Assembly (NCBI GenBank): GCA_017433725.1
Contig: JAFRGQ010000025.1
Span: 1 to 64,000 of the forward strand
DNA length: 64,000 nucleotides
Reading direction: 5' to 3'
From: Lachnospiraceae bacterium
GTDB taxonomy: Bacteria > Bacillota > Clostridia > Lachnospirales > Lachnospiraceae
The notes under the pieces are model-generated. The model did not search any database, had not been told where the DNA came from, and was given only the letters and a program-made list of their open reading frames with translations. Below are positions 8,097 through 15,787 of this stretch, one piece after another. The position numbers and the translations under genes are program-made. Each line of letters starts with the position of its first letter. Positions within the stretch are counted from its first letter, which is position 1.

Positions 8097-9046
8097 GAAA
8101 GAGTGATGAGATTATGATGAATAGTGAAATCCAAAAATGTCTGCAGATCCGATACGTTGTACTTCATTTTGAAATACAAATGTTAGAGGATTGCACTCTT
8201 CCTCAGAACAAAGCATCCGCACTTCGCGGTGGCATGGGGCAAATGTTAATGCAAAATAATTGCATCAGAAACATGGAGTGTTCAGATTGTGATTTTAAAG
8301 CAGATTGCCTCATGCGTCGTATTATGTATTCTCCCTTCGATATTCGTCCGAGATTCGTGAACGATGGAGAGAGCGCAGGTTACATAATTGAGTGCGAGGA
8401 TTATCGAACAAAGGTTGAGCGAGGTGAGATCATAGAATTTAGAATGATCCTCTTTGGCAAGACGATAGCGTACTTTAGCCAGATTCTTCAGGCATTTTAT
8501 CAGCTTGGAATGACAGGACTTGGAAGCGATCAGGGAAGATATTCAATAATTGCTGTGACAAATACCAATCGGGAATCCCTTCTGGAAGGCAGCAATGTTT
8601 ATAAGGATAGATATATAATAAGGACTCTCGACGAGTATGTTAATTATCGGTTGAAGAAAAGGCGCGGGAATAGAATGCTGTTCCACACTCCGGTGACAAT
8701 TAAGTATAACGGTGCTGTTCTTACGGAGTTCAATGCAGAGGCAATTGTTAGAACTCTTACACGAAGGCTGCTTATGCTGGATTGCTTTGAGGGGATAGAG
8801 ACGGAACAACTTCGCTTCGACAATATTCCGGCGGTTGTAGGTCAAAGAACGCGCGACATCGATGTTAAGAGATATACGACACGCCAGAAGAGAAAGATTC
8901 ATATGGAAGGGATACGCGGATATGTAGATTTTGATACCATAGATGACAATCTGTATGCTGTGATGCTTGCCGGGGAAATAATGCATATCGGGAAGCATAC
9001 CAGTTTCGGATTCGGGCGCTATACAATGGTGGATCGTGAATATTAA
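8093..9046 (+). CDS. cas6: orphan Cas6 pre-crRNA processing endoribonuclease (RAMP)
   Basis: This protein of up to 317 aa matches the larger Cas6 subfamily (COG5551/PF10040). It has an N-terminal LRGGMGQML helix, a cysteine cluster Cys57, Cys63, Cys66, Cys72, then SPFDIRPRFV, an FRMILFGKTIAYF strand and GMTGLGSDQGRY. The RAMP glycine-rich loop KHTSFGFGRYTMV is near the C terminus. Cas6 cuts CRISPR repeat RNA 8 bases before the repeat's 3' end. GTG at 8093 overlaps the previous stop (GTGA), suggesting coupling; ATGs at 8114 and 8117 are alternatives and no start has a strong ribosome site. No cas1, cas2 or effector genes are nearby. A CRISPR-like repeat pair lies 450 bases downstream on the same strand. 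Confidence 0.85.
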   Translation: MRKSDEIMMNSEIQKCLQIRYVVLHFEIQMLEDCTLPQNKASALRGGMGQMLMQNNCIRNMECSDCDFKADCLMRRIMYSPFDIRPRFVNDGESAGYIIECEDYRTKVERGEIIEFRMILFGKTIAYFSQILQAFYQLGMTGLGSDQGRYSIIAVTNTNRESLLEGSNVYKDRYIIRTLDEYVNYRLKKRRGNRMLFHTPVTIKYNGAVLTEFNAEAIVRTLTRRLLMLDCFEGIETEQLRFDNIPAVVGQRTRDIDVKRYTTRQKRKIHMEGIRGYVDFDTIDDNLYAVMLAGEIMHIGKHTSFGFGRYTMVDREY

Positions 9047-9084
9047 CCTGAGAATCATGAGTGCGTATTGCGGATAATAATCTT

Positions 9085-9115
9085 TTGTACTATAGCTCTG
9101 GAATTGTGGTAGAAT
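9085..9115 (+). promoter_or_regulatory. promoter for the noncoding leader/CRISPR interval
   Basis: An extended -10, TGG-TAGAAT (-10 at 9110-9115), is preceded by TTGTAC at 9085-9090 with a 19-bp spacer. Transcription would start near 9122 and run through the structured interval and the repeats. The promoter lies after the cas6 stop, so the RNA can be made independently of cas6. Confidence 0.5.
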
Positions 9116-9492
9116 ATAAGTTACAAGAGTACTTTGAAAAAAGAGAGATCTGTTGCTTAGTAAAGCACTGTAGAACAAGGCTGCACAGAGCACCGGACGG
9201 TGTTTCGGGTTCTGTGTGAAGATCGGTTCGACCGGATAGTTGAATGAGTGTTTTGGGTTGCGAGGCAGCGCGAATGCATTTAACCACAAGGAGTCAGCGT
9301 TCAGAACCGTAACCATATTGGAAAAGTGAGGGGAGCGTGCAAGGGGTAGTCTGCTCATTTTTAGAAAAGAGTCAAAAAGTATTACAAAAGTGTTAAAAAC
9401 CCAAAAACAGACCCTTTATCAGAATTATCTGATAAATACCTGCAAAATCGAGGCTGGGAAGCCGCATAAAATCAATCAATTTTGGGAGTGAG
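9116..9492 (+). ncRNA. putative structured noncoding leader RNA between cas6 and the repeats
   Basis: There is no credible ORF in about 375 bases. Several hairpins can be drawn: TGCTT/AAGCA (9154-9167); a nested pair CACAGA/TCTGTG (9184-9216) around CACCG/CGGTG (9191-9202); TCGGT/ACCGG (9223-9235); GGTT/AACC near 9256-9284; and a perfect TTTATCAGA/TCTGATAAA palindrome (9415-9436). A weak terminator-like TGAG...CTCATTTTT lies at 9327-9362. Conserved RNA motifs beside DUF3800 genes have been reported from comparative genomics, and a DUF3800-like gene follows here. Whether this is one of those motifs, a CRISPR leader, or both cannot be told from one sequence. Confidence 0.5.
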
Positions 9493-9607
9493 GGTAGAAA
9501 TGGGTGTCCCGATGGATAGGGGATTGACACTGCCAAGTACCAGCTTTCCTGCGTTGGCGGCTGACTGGAGGTAGAAATGGGTGTCCCGATGGATAGGGGA
9601 TTGACAC
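9493..9607 (+). CRISPR. minimal CRISPR array: two perfect 38-bp repeats, one 39-bp spacer
   Basis: Two identical 38-base repeats (9493-9530 and 9570-9607) flank one 39-base spacer (9531-9569). The repeat begins GGTAGAAATGGG and ends ATTGACAC, close to the usual Cas6-made 8-base handle ATTGAAAC. Just before that tail, TCCC and GGGGA can pair around an 8-base loop, as expected for a Cas6 substrate. A decayed third repeat may start at 9645: AATGGGT and the CC are kept and the 3' half is lost, giving a second spacer of about 37 bases. Loss at the trailer end is typical of CRISPR arrays. Orientation agrees with the promoter at 9110. A plain duplication cannot be excluded with only two copies. Confidence 0.65.
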
Positions 9608-9691
9608 ATGAATATCACATTAGTTGCAATTACAGGAACAGCAATGAAGCAATGGGTACACCTCACTTTTAACAAGCCATCATCGTTCATT

Positions 9692-9720
9692 CCGTCAGCC
9701 TCACACTGACGGGATTTTTA
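9692..9720 (+). terminator. strong terminator between the CRISPR interval and the DUF3800-like gene
   Basis: CCGTCAG (9692-9698) pairs perfectly with CTGACGG (9706-9712), followed by GATTTTTA. It closes the 600-base noncoding transcript. It sits 43 bases before the DUF3800-like ATG with no clear promoter between. That gene would then depend on read-through, so the hairpin may act as an attenuator. Confidence 0.75.
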
Positions 9721-9762
9721 CATTTGCAGTGAAACAACGAAGAAATCTCGGAGGAAATGTCC

Positions 9763-11949
9763 ATGCATATCCTTGCATTCGATGAATACGGCTCATTTGA
9801 AAATGTCACCGACGAGCAGACCAAGTACATCGCCGGAGTACTCTACACCGGCTCTCAATATGACACAGAGGTAGAGAGGAAGCGCATTCTTGCATATTTA
9901 CAGGATGCCTGTTCCAATGCTTCCGCCGATTTTCCCGGCGATCTCCATCAAAATCATCAGCACAGCAACTGGGATCAGGTAGCCGACGTTGAGAAGGAAC
10001 TCAAGCACACAATTGCAGAGTTCATAAAGGAAGGCACCGTTCATGGCGTCAGCCTTAAGGATGCAAATGGTGTAGAGTTCGCTACAAGGAAGGGACATTA
10101 CTATATAATTGCCATAATCAAGAGCAATGCCGGCAAGCAGGAACTGCTGAAACTCGGAACAGATCCCATCGTAAATGATCTGGTTGCGAGCAATCTTTAT
10201 GTCCATATGGCTGAAGACCTGCTGACTACCCTTCTGTTTCACAACCCGCTTGTCGGAGAACTGCGGGATGTGCGTCTGGAACTGGCATCAAGGTCGATCC
10301 CGGCCTCCGCTCTGAGCCGGGAGAAAAAGAATGAGTTTCGGAATATCGGAATCGGGGATGCGGGAGACGGATATCAGATTTTGTATCGCGCTGCCAACAC
10401 GGACACGTATCGCACGGTCATCCAGCGGGAAATGCAGAGAATCGGCAAGGTTGATCAGGATATAACGCTGGAAGTGCTGCCAATCAATTACAGTAATGCT
10501 AATCCGAAGATGGCATTTCTGTATCTTGCCGATTTTATTTGCGGTTTTCTGCACAATAAGCCGAAGTCATCAGATGGCGTTCGGCTCACGTATGCTTACA
10601 ATAAGGCGCTTGAATATACCGGGCGTGAGCCGTTGATATTCGGATATGACGCAGTTGATGTACAGTTTTCGAAAGCATGGCAGTATTTGGAAATGGGCAT
10701 GTTCTATGAAGCCCTCGACATGGCATATGAGGCTTGCTGCGGGGAGGAGGCATTTGCCAGGTTCTATTATGATCACTGGCTGCCCTGCGTGGAAAAGGCT
10801 ATCATGCAGCAGGATGACTCATATGCACTGCGTGTGGCTGTGAGAAAGTTAGAGTCTGCGACGTATGCGACGGTAATTGATCAGGACAAATTATTGTTCA
10901 TATTTTCCGCTCTGGAGAGATGCTGTATTCATGCAAACGCCACCCGCGCTGATTCCCGCATGATGTATAAGCTGTATAACAGCGGTATTGCTGCATATAA
11001 CCACATAGGAGATCCTGCAAATGCACGGGCATGCTTTGACAAAGGCCTGTCCTATGTGGACGGGGCTTATGTAGATGAGTTTATCCGAACCAGGAACAGG
11101 CTTACGGTATCGTATTGCGATGGATTTCTGTTTGATAAAGCTGAAGAAATCGTACGGGATACGATCGTGCATGCAGAATTGCTCCGAGAAAGCCGTAGCA
11201 TGATTTTCAAAACGGAGGAAAGTTCAGATCTTCTGTACGGCATTACGCAAAGTCAGTGCGGACAGGTTCTGGCGTATATGCGTGACGGAGAGGCGGAGGG
11301 ACATTTTCTGAAAGCTTTGAACGAGATGGAAAAGGAATCTGCGAACTACTATATTTCTTTGTCTTATCTGCTGCATCACTATATCGATATGAACGATAAG
11401 CCTAAGTATGAGCAATATGCAGTCGGTTATTTTGGAAATAAGAAATCTCTGCAGGCACAGTACGATTATCTGTGCAATCCGGAGAGCTCAATGAATGCCA
11501 AGTTTGCCTTCTATGTGTATGTAAAAGCTGCATGGACTTTCTATCGGGGATCGGTTCCGGAGGGTGTGAGGGCTGCATTTGCAGATATATGCGCTGATTT
11601 TGAAAAGCGTGGTCTGAGTAATCTGATGGGAGGAGATCCCTGGGAGCTGATTTACAAATACCTGCTCCTGTTCTCGAAGGAGTGGCAGGATTATAAAGGG
11701 GAGAAGAGGTATCTGAAGCTGCTTGAAGCCCCTATCGGTGAATATGAAGGCAAAATGGTTCGGTTCATACGTCAGTTTGGAATCATTCAGTACTATGAGA
11801 TATGCGGGAATCGTTCGGTTATGATTCAACGGGCGAGGAAGCTTTATGAGGAGATGGTCGGATGCGGGTACCTTGAGGAAATACCGGCCGCGAATGGCGA
11901 CAGGATCATGGAGCTGCTTAAAGGCAAGTTTACTTATATGAATGTGTGA
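9763..11949 (+). CDS. DUF3800-like (RNase H-fold) protein with TPR-like C-terminal region
   Basis: This protein has 728 aa from the ATG at 9763, which has GGAGG (9750-9754) at good spacing; the ATG at 9757 is too close. The N-terminal part (about 1-285) resembles DUF3800. It opens with ILAFDEYGSF (Asp7, Glu8), then YIAGVLYTG, a DLHQNH segment near 60, and FLYLADFICGFL near 255, matching the family's LQLADLIAG. Those acidic residues fit an RNase H-like metal site. The rest is helical and TPR-like (YLEMGMFYEALDMAYEAC; IAAYNHIGDPANARACFDKG; FLFDKAEEIV). DUF3800 proteins have no settled function. The location straight after a CRISPR-like array and Cas6 suggests an RNA-linked nuclease, which is inference. 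Confidence 0.6.
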   Translation: MHILAFDEYGSFENVTDEQTKYIAGVLYTGSQYDTEVERKRILAYLQDACSNASADFPGDLHQNHQHSNWDQVADVEKELKHTIAEFIKEGTVHGVSLKDANGVEFATRKGHYYIIAIIKSNAGKQELLKLGTDPIVNDLVASNLYVHMAEDLLTTLLFHNPLVGELRDVRLELASRSIPASALSREKKNEFRNIGIGDAGDGYQILYRAANTDTYRTVIQREMQRIGKVDQDITLEVLPINYSNANPKMAFLYLADFICGFLHNKPKSSDGVRLTYAYNKALEYTGREPLIFGYDAVDVQFSKAWQYLEMGMFYEALDMAYEACCGEEAFARFYYDHWLPCVEKAIMQQDDSYALRVAVRKLESATYATVIDQDKLLFIFSALERCCIHANATRADSRMMYKLYNSGIAAYNHIGDPANARACFDKGLSYVDGAYVDEFIRTRNRLTVSYCDGFLFDKAEEIVRDTIVHAELLRESRSMIFKTEESSDLLYGITQSQCGQVLAYMRDGEAEGHFLKALNEMEKESANYYISLSYLLHHYIDMNDKPKYEQYAVGYFGNKKSLQAQYDYLCNPESSMNAKFAFYVYVKAAWTFYRGSVPEGVRAAFADICADFEKRGLSNLMGGDPWELIYKYLLLFSKEWQDYKGEKRYLKLLEAPIGEYEGKMVRFIRQFGIIQYYEICGNRSVMIQRARKLYEEMVGCGYLEEIPAANGDRIMELLKGKFTYMNV

Positions 11950-12016
11950 CTTTTGCACTTACGACTTAAAGTCGGAAGTCACTTGACAGGCTATTAGAGT
12001 AAGCATAAGATAGAAA

Positions 12017-12107
12017 ATAGTAAAGAAAGTAAAAATAGTAAAATGAATTTAAAATAGTAAAAATAGTAAAACCCAATTAAAATAGTAAACGAGTTTCAAA
12101 TAGTAAA
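12017..12107 (+). repeat. six phased ATAGTAAA repeats (iteron/operator array)
   Basis: ATAGTAAA starts at 12017, 12035, 12054, 12063, 12082 and 12100. The steps are 18, 19, 9, 19 and 18 bases, that is, multiples of about 9.3. The array fills the gap before the ATPase gene. Related GGAAGTCA words flank it (about 11983 and 12142). It may be an operator for autoregulation or a DNA-binding platform. Confidence 0.7.
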
Positions 12108-12165
12108 TGGATTTATTGTCAAAACGTGAAAGTCAAGAGCCGGAAGTCAGGAAGGTGTACAGTAA

Positions 12166-13230
12166 ATGAGTGCGACAGAAACTACAAACCCTTATTCAAT
12201 ACTATTTGGCAAAGAGCCGCTGCGCAGCATCAGCCGCGACAAGCAGCTCAGACAGGTTATTGACGACTTTAGTGCACAGAATCCGCTGATGCAGCTTTAT
12301 ATGATTACGGGGGTCAGGGGATCGGGAAAAACTGTATTTCTTTCAGACGCAGCCGACTTTTTTAAGAAGCAGGAAGATTGGATTGTTGTCAGTATCAGTT
12401 CAGACGGAGATATTCTGGAAAAAATCGTATCGGAGCTGGCTTCTGAAAATGCACTTGCCCGCATTTTTCAAAATGCCAGCATCAACCTCTCATTTTTCGG
12501 CGTAGGTTTAGAAGTTTCCGGTTCGCCGAAGATCAACAATGCTGAAGTCGCACTGAAGAAAATGCTCGAAAGTCTAAAGCACCACGGGAAAAGGGTGCTG
12601 ATAGCTATGGATGAGGTGATCCGCTCAAAGGAGATAGTGGCGTTTGCGAGTGCGTTTCAACTCTATATTCGTGACGACTTGCCGGTATTTCTTCTTATGA
12701 CCGGTCTCTATGAAAATATAGAGGAGCTTCAGAATGTAAAGAATCTGACGTTCCTTTACAGAGCGCCCAGACTTGATATGGAACCTCTGCGTATTCGCCC
12801 GATCGAGAAAGATTATATGGATACATTAGGTGTAAATCGGGACACTGCGTACGCAATGGCGCGTGAGACCATGGGATATCCTTATGCCTTTCAATTGGTT
12901 GGATACTTTACTTGGCGGAACCGATGCGAGTATTCAGATCAGGTGAGGAAGGAATGGACATCAAGACTCAACGATTACGCTTATGAGATTATATGGAGCC
13001 GCTTGTCAGAAAAGGACCGCTTTGTTGCTTATGGAATTGCGAAGGCGGAGACACATAAGGTCTCGGAGGTGCGGGAGGCGCTTAATATCACGCAGAACGA
13101 GTTTAATCCTTATAGAAAAAGGCTGCTGAAGCGGGGGTTGATTAGTGGAGATAAGTGGGGTGAGATTCGATTCACGTTGCCATATTTTGAAAATTATGTG
13201 ATAGAAGCCTATGAGGATGAGAATTACTGA
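12166..13230 (+). CDS. AAA/STAND-type ATPase with C-terminal winged helix
   Basis: This 354-aa protein belongs to the archaeal-type ATPase group common in Clostridia. Walker A is GVRGSGKT (49-56), Walker B-like RVLIAMDEV is near 143-151, and a sensor-like FLLMTGLYEN follows. The last about 80 residues look like a winged helix (SEVREALNITQNEF ... RKRLLKRGLISGDKWGEIRF). Members are predicted to couple ATP binding to DNA or signalling, and several families sit in defence or toxin loci. It lies 216 bases after the DUF3800-like gene, separated by the ATAGTAAA array, so it is probably separately controlled. Membership of the Cas6/DUF3800 module is possible but unproven. Confidence 0.7.
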   Translation: MSATETTNPYSILFGKEPLRSISRDKQLRQVIDDFSAQNPLMQLYMITGVRGSGKTVFLSDAADFFKKQEDWIVVSISSDGDILEKIVSELASENALARIFQNASINLSFFGVGLEVSGSPKINNAEVALKKMLESLKHHGKRVLIAMDEVIRSKEIVAFASAFQLYIRDDLPVFLLMTGLYENIEELQNVKNLTFLYRAPRLDMEPLRIRPIEKDYMDTLGVNRDTAYAMARETMGYPYAFQLVGYFTWRNRCEYSDQVRKEWTSRLNDYAYEIIWSRLSEKDRFVAYGIAKAETHKVSEVREALNITQNEFNPYRKRLLKRGLISGDKWGEIRFTLPYFENYVIEAYEDENY

Positions 13231-13259
13231 GAGTAATAACGAATGAGGAGGATATAATC

Positions 13260-13670
13260 ATGAAAGTAGCCGTCAGATACTATACCAAAACCGGAAATAC
13301 GAAGAGACTCGCAGAGTCCATAGGGAATGCAGTCGGAGTGGAGGCGCTTCCGATCAGTACTCCCATCACGGAACCCGTAGACATTCTGTTCCTCGGAAAT
13401 TCCTACTATGCTTTCAGCATAGACCCGGAGGTTCGGGATTTCGTCAAGGGACTCGACAAGAATAAGGTCGGCAAGATTGTCAACTTTGGCTCAGCCGCCA
13501 TGCTGAACTCTACATACAAGAAGGTGAAGGCGGTAGCGGATAAGGTCGGTATTCCGATGGACGAGCGCGAGTTCCACTGCAAGGGTGAATTCAAGGGCAT
13601 ACACAAGGGAAAGCCGGATGAATCCGATATGAAGGCGGCGGCGGAGTTTGCCAGAAAGATAGTGGGGTGA
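13260..13670 (+). CDS. flavodoxin-like protein
   Basis: This 136-aa protein has the FMN phosphate-binding loop YYTKTGNTKRLAE at the N terminus, LGNSYYAFSIDPEV in the middle and KIVNFGSAAMLNST further on, all typical of short flavodoxin-fold proteins. It would carry electrons through FMN in the cytoplasm. GAGGAGG precedes the ATG. It is close to the size of short-chain flavodoxins and looks intact. A terminator follows 32 bases after the stop. Confidence 0.85.
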   Translation: MKVAVRYYTKTGNTKRLAESIGNAVGVEALPISTPITEPVDILFLGNSYYAFSIDPEVRDFVKGLDKNKVGKIVNFGSAAMLNSTYKKVKAVADKVGIPMDEREFHCKGEFKGIHKGKPDESDMKAAAEFARKIVG

Positions 13671-13701
13671 GAGGGTCAGTTGACATCTCTCTATATATTT
13701 C

Positions 13702-13737
13702 AAGGGACCGGTCAGCCGGTCCCTTATGTTTTCGTTT
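13702..13737 (+). terminator. rho-independent terminator after flavodoxin gene
   Basis: AAGGGACCGG (13702-13711) pairs perfectly with CCGGTCCCTT (13716-13725) over a 4-base loop, followed by ATGTTTTCGTTTT. It may serve the converging panE transcript as well. Confidence 0.75.
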
Positions 13738-13751
13738 TGGGGCATTTCCTT

Positions 13752-14675
13752 TCATCGACCTTCCATCGCATGCACCAGCCGCAGAATCGTCTCCTGAACC
13801 GGGACACTCAGTCCCTGTTCCTTTGCGGCACGCACCACAGCGCCGCAGATGAAATCCGCCTCTGTTTTTCTGCCGTTCTTTATGTCCGCATAGATGCTGG
13901 TGTAGCCATCCGGTGCATTTCTCAAGTGCTCACGAACCCTGAGAATCTGTTCTTCCGGTGAAAATACTGCTCCTTCTCCCGCCGCAGCCGCACATATCTC
14001 GCGAATGAGATCCTCACAGATCGACCATGCGTGGGAATCTTCCGCGATATAGCCCTGCGGAACCTGCAGGACGCCGGAGAGTACGCTGGATGAAGCATTG
14101 ATCATCAGCTTATTCCAGACATCGAAACGGATGTTTTCGCTGACGGAGCAGGGGAAGCCTGCATTTTCAAATGTCTCCCGAAGTTCCTCAAGACGTGCCC
14201 TATCCGGACCCGGCTCTCCCTTGGCAGCGGCACCGCCGAAGACAGTTTCGCCAAGCCCGCTGTTAACGATGACGGAAGCGCTCTCCCGGTAGCTTCCCTG
14301 CTTTGTTGTTCCGATGAGCACATGTGCGGAATCCGCAAACTCACGCATCACACGATCGTGTCCGGCACCGTTCTGCAGTGTGAGGAGCATCGTATCCGGT
14401 CCGATCAATCCTTTATTCTCATTCAGAACATCCGCTATCTGATATGCTTTCGTGAAGAGCAGAACCACATCTGCTGTCTCGTTACAGGTGCCCGCCATGT
14501 ATGCGGGTATTTTTCTTGTGACACTGCTGTCGCCACGCTTGATGGTGACGCCGTTTGTGTTGATCTCCTTCAGATTCACGGCGTTACTGCCGATCAGTGT
14601 TACGTCCGCACAGGCGGCGAGTTTTCCTCCGAACAGGAGTCCCATGGCTCCGGGGCCTATTACTGTGATTTTCAT
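13752..14675 (-). CDS. panE: 2-dehydropantoate 2-reductase
   Basis: This 307-aa protein belongs to the PanE/ApbA family. The NADPH-binding loop IGPGAMG is at residues 6-12, and LLFTKAYQ carries the family's conserved Lys. NGAGHD follows, then the catalytic-lysine helix FDVWNKLMINA and the C-terminal SIYADIKNGRKTEADFICG. It reduces ketopantoate to pantoate in coenzyme A synthesis. GGAGG lies 7 bases before the ATG. Other ketopantoate-reductase paralogues have unknown 2-oxoacid substrates, and no panB or panC is nearby, so the exact substrate is inferred. The 297 bases upstream (14676-14972) hold no gene that I can support. Confidence 0.85.
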   Translation of the reverse strand: MKITVIGPGAMGLLFGGKLAACADVTLIGSNAVNLKEINTNGVTIKRGDSSVTRKIPAYMAGTCNETADVVLLFTKAYQIADVLNENKGLIGPDTMLLTLQNGAGHDRVMREFADSAHVLIGTTKQGSYRESASVIVNSGLGETVFGGAAAKGEPGPDRARLEELRETFENAGFPCSVSENIRFDVWNKLMINASSSVLSGVLQVPQGYIAEDSHAWSICEDLIREICAAAAGEGAVFSPEEQILRVREHLRNAPDGYTSIYADIKNGRKTEADFICGAVVRAAKEQGLSVPVQETILRLVHAMEGR

Positions 14676-14972
14676 GTTGATCCTCCATAGTCTTATGTCA
14701 CTTATTTTGTAACTGAGTCAGCTTGTCTGAAGCATTTCCTTCCGTTTACATATAGAACAGGGTGGTAGCCCCGTCATTATTGTTCATATTCGGAAATTCC
14801 ACACAGTGGTTTATGATTGTGTTAATCATATAAATCTTTACCCAACGGGTCAAAGGAATTGATAAAAAGAATGAAAACAGTCGGCAGTGTTTAATATTCA
14901 GCACCTGATTAAAAAAGCTGACATCTATCCTGAAATGATAAACCGTTGCTCTTGCAGAGACCAAGATATGGA

Positions 14973-15746
14973 CTATTCCCACATCCCCGACACAAAGTAC
15001 ATAAGCGCACACCACGTATACACAGAGAAATAGTTACCGTGCTCATCGCAGCCCTGTCGCAAAATCTCGCGTGCCTCCTCCTTCGAAAGCAGCTTGAATC
15101 CTGCAAAAAGTTCGGAACCCACAGCACCGGTCTGGCTGAGAGCCGAAGTATCCTCAACGGAGATTACTGCGCAGGCAAGCGCATTGCTCTCATCTGTCAT
15201 GCCGGGACTGGAGAAGAGGAGAGGATTGACGACGAAGATGCGGTCTGTCTCTTTCACTACAAGGCCGGTCTCCTCATGAATCTCCCTGGCAGCAGCTGAC
15301 AGGATGGCGGCGTCTTGCGGGCGCTGAGTGTTTTTATTCTTACAGCATGGACCTGAAGCGGACGGTGAGGCGTCTGATTCAGCTAAATCAGGATTGGAAC
15401 TTTCGGAAGTCTTTGGAGCTGGTTTAGATGCCAGTGCCGCATCCTCCGGATCAATGAGGCCTGCCGGCGGACTCAAGAGGAACTGACCTGCCGGGTAGCG
15501 GTATTCATAGGAGGTAAGGAGTCTGGGGGCGTCATTTGCAATCTTCAGGATGACAAAGCAGCTGACCGCATCCGGAAGCATGGATTTGAATTCTTCGTCG
15601 GATTTATGCGCGACGAGATTGTCAAGCGGGCGGCGGCTCGCGTCGTAGTAGTGCTTGCCGGGAGCATACTGCAGGTCGAAGACCTTGATGAAGCGGCTCT
15701 CCATGAGAGTCTCAATGTTTTCTTTTCGGATGATGGGTTTTTCCAT
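14973..15746 (-). CDS. Nudix hydrolase with an insertion inside the Nudix box
   Basis: This 257-aa protein resembles ADP-ribose pyrophosphatase-type Nudix enzymes: YEYRYPAGQFLLSPPAGLID leads into the box and AAREIHEETGL ends it (Arg154, Glu155, Glu158, Glu159). Between the two halves, where the family has about ten residues, lie about 45 low-complexity residues (about 103-149; Ser/Pro/Ala-rich, with CCKNKN). This displaces the glycine/glutamate start of the box. The REIHEETG core that binds metal is intact, so activity on a nucleoside diphosphate derivative is still likely. AAAGGAG precedes the ATG. I cannot exclude that the insert reflects a tandem-expansion event. Confidence 0.8.
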   Translation of the reverse strand: MEKPIIRKENIETLMESRFIKVFDLQYAPGKHYYDASRRPLDNLVAHKSDEEFKSMLPDAVSCFVILKIANDAPRLLTSYEYRYPAGQFLLSPPAGLIDPEDAALASKPAPKTSESSNPDLAESDASPSASGPCCKNKNTQRPQDAAILSAAAREIHEETGLVVKETDRIFVVNPLLFSSPGMTDESNALACAVISVEDTSALSQTGAVGSELFAGFKLLSKEEAREILRQGCDEHGNYFSVYTWCALMYFVSGMWE

Positions 15747-15787
15747 GGATTCTCCTTTATAAAACGGAATCTGGGTTTCAATAAGAT

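Noticed and set aside
8543..9358. Minus-strand frame overlapping cas6
   Set aside because: No family features; cas6 on the other strand is well supported.
9472..9690. 72-codon minus-strand frame across the CRISPR repeats
   Set aside because: It reads through both repeats, giving a duplicated peptide, and has no ribosome site; the repeats explain the open frame.
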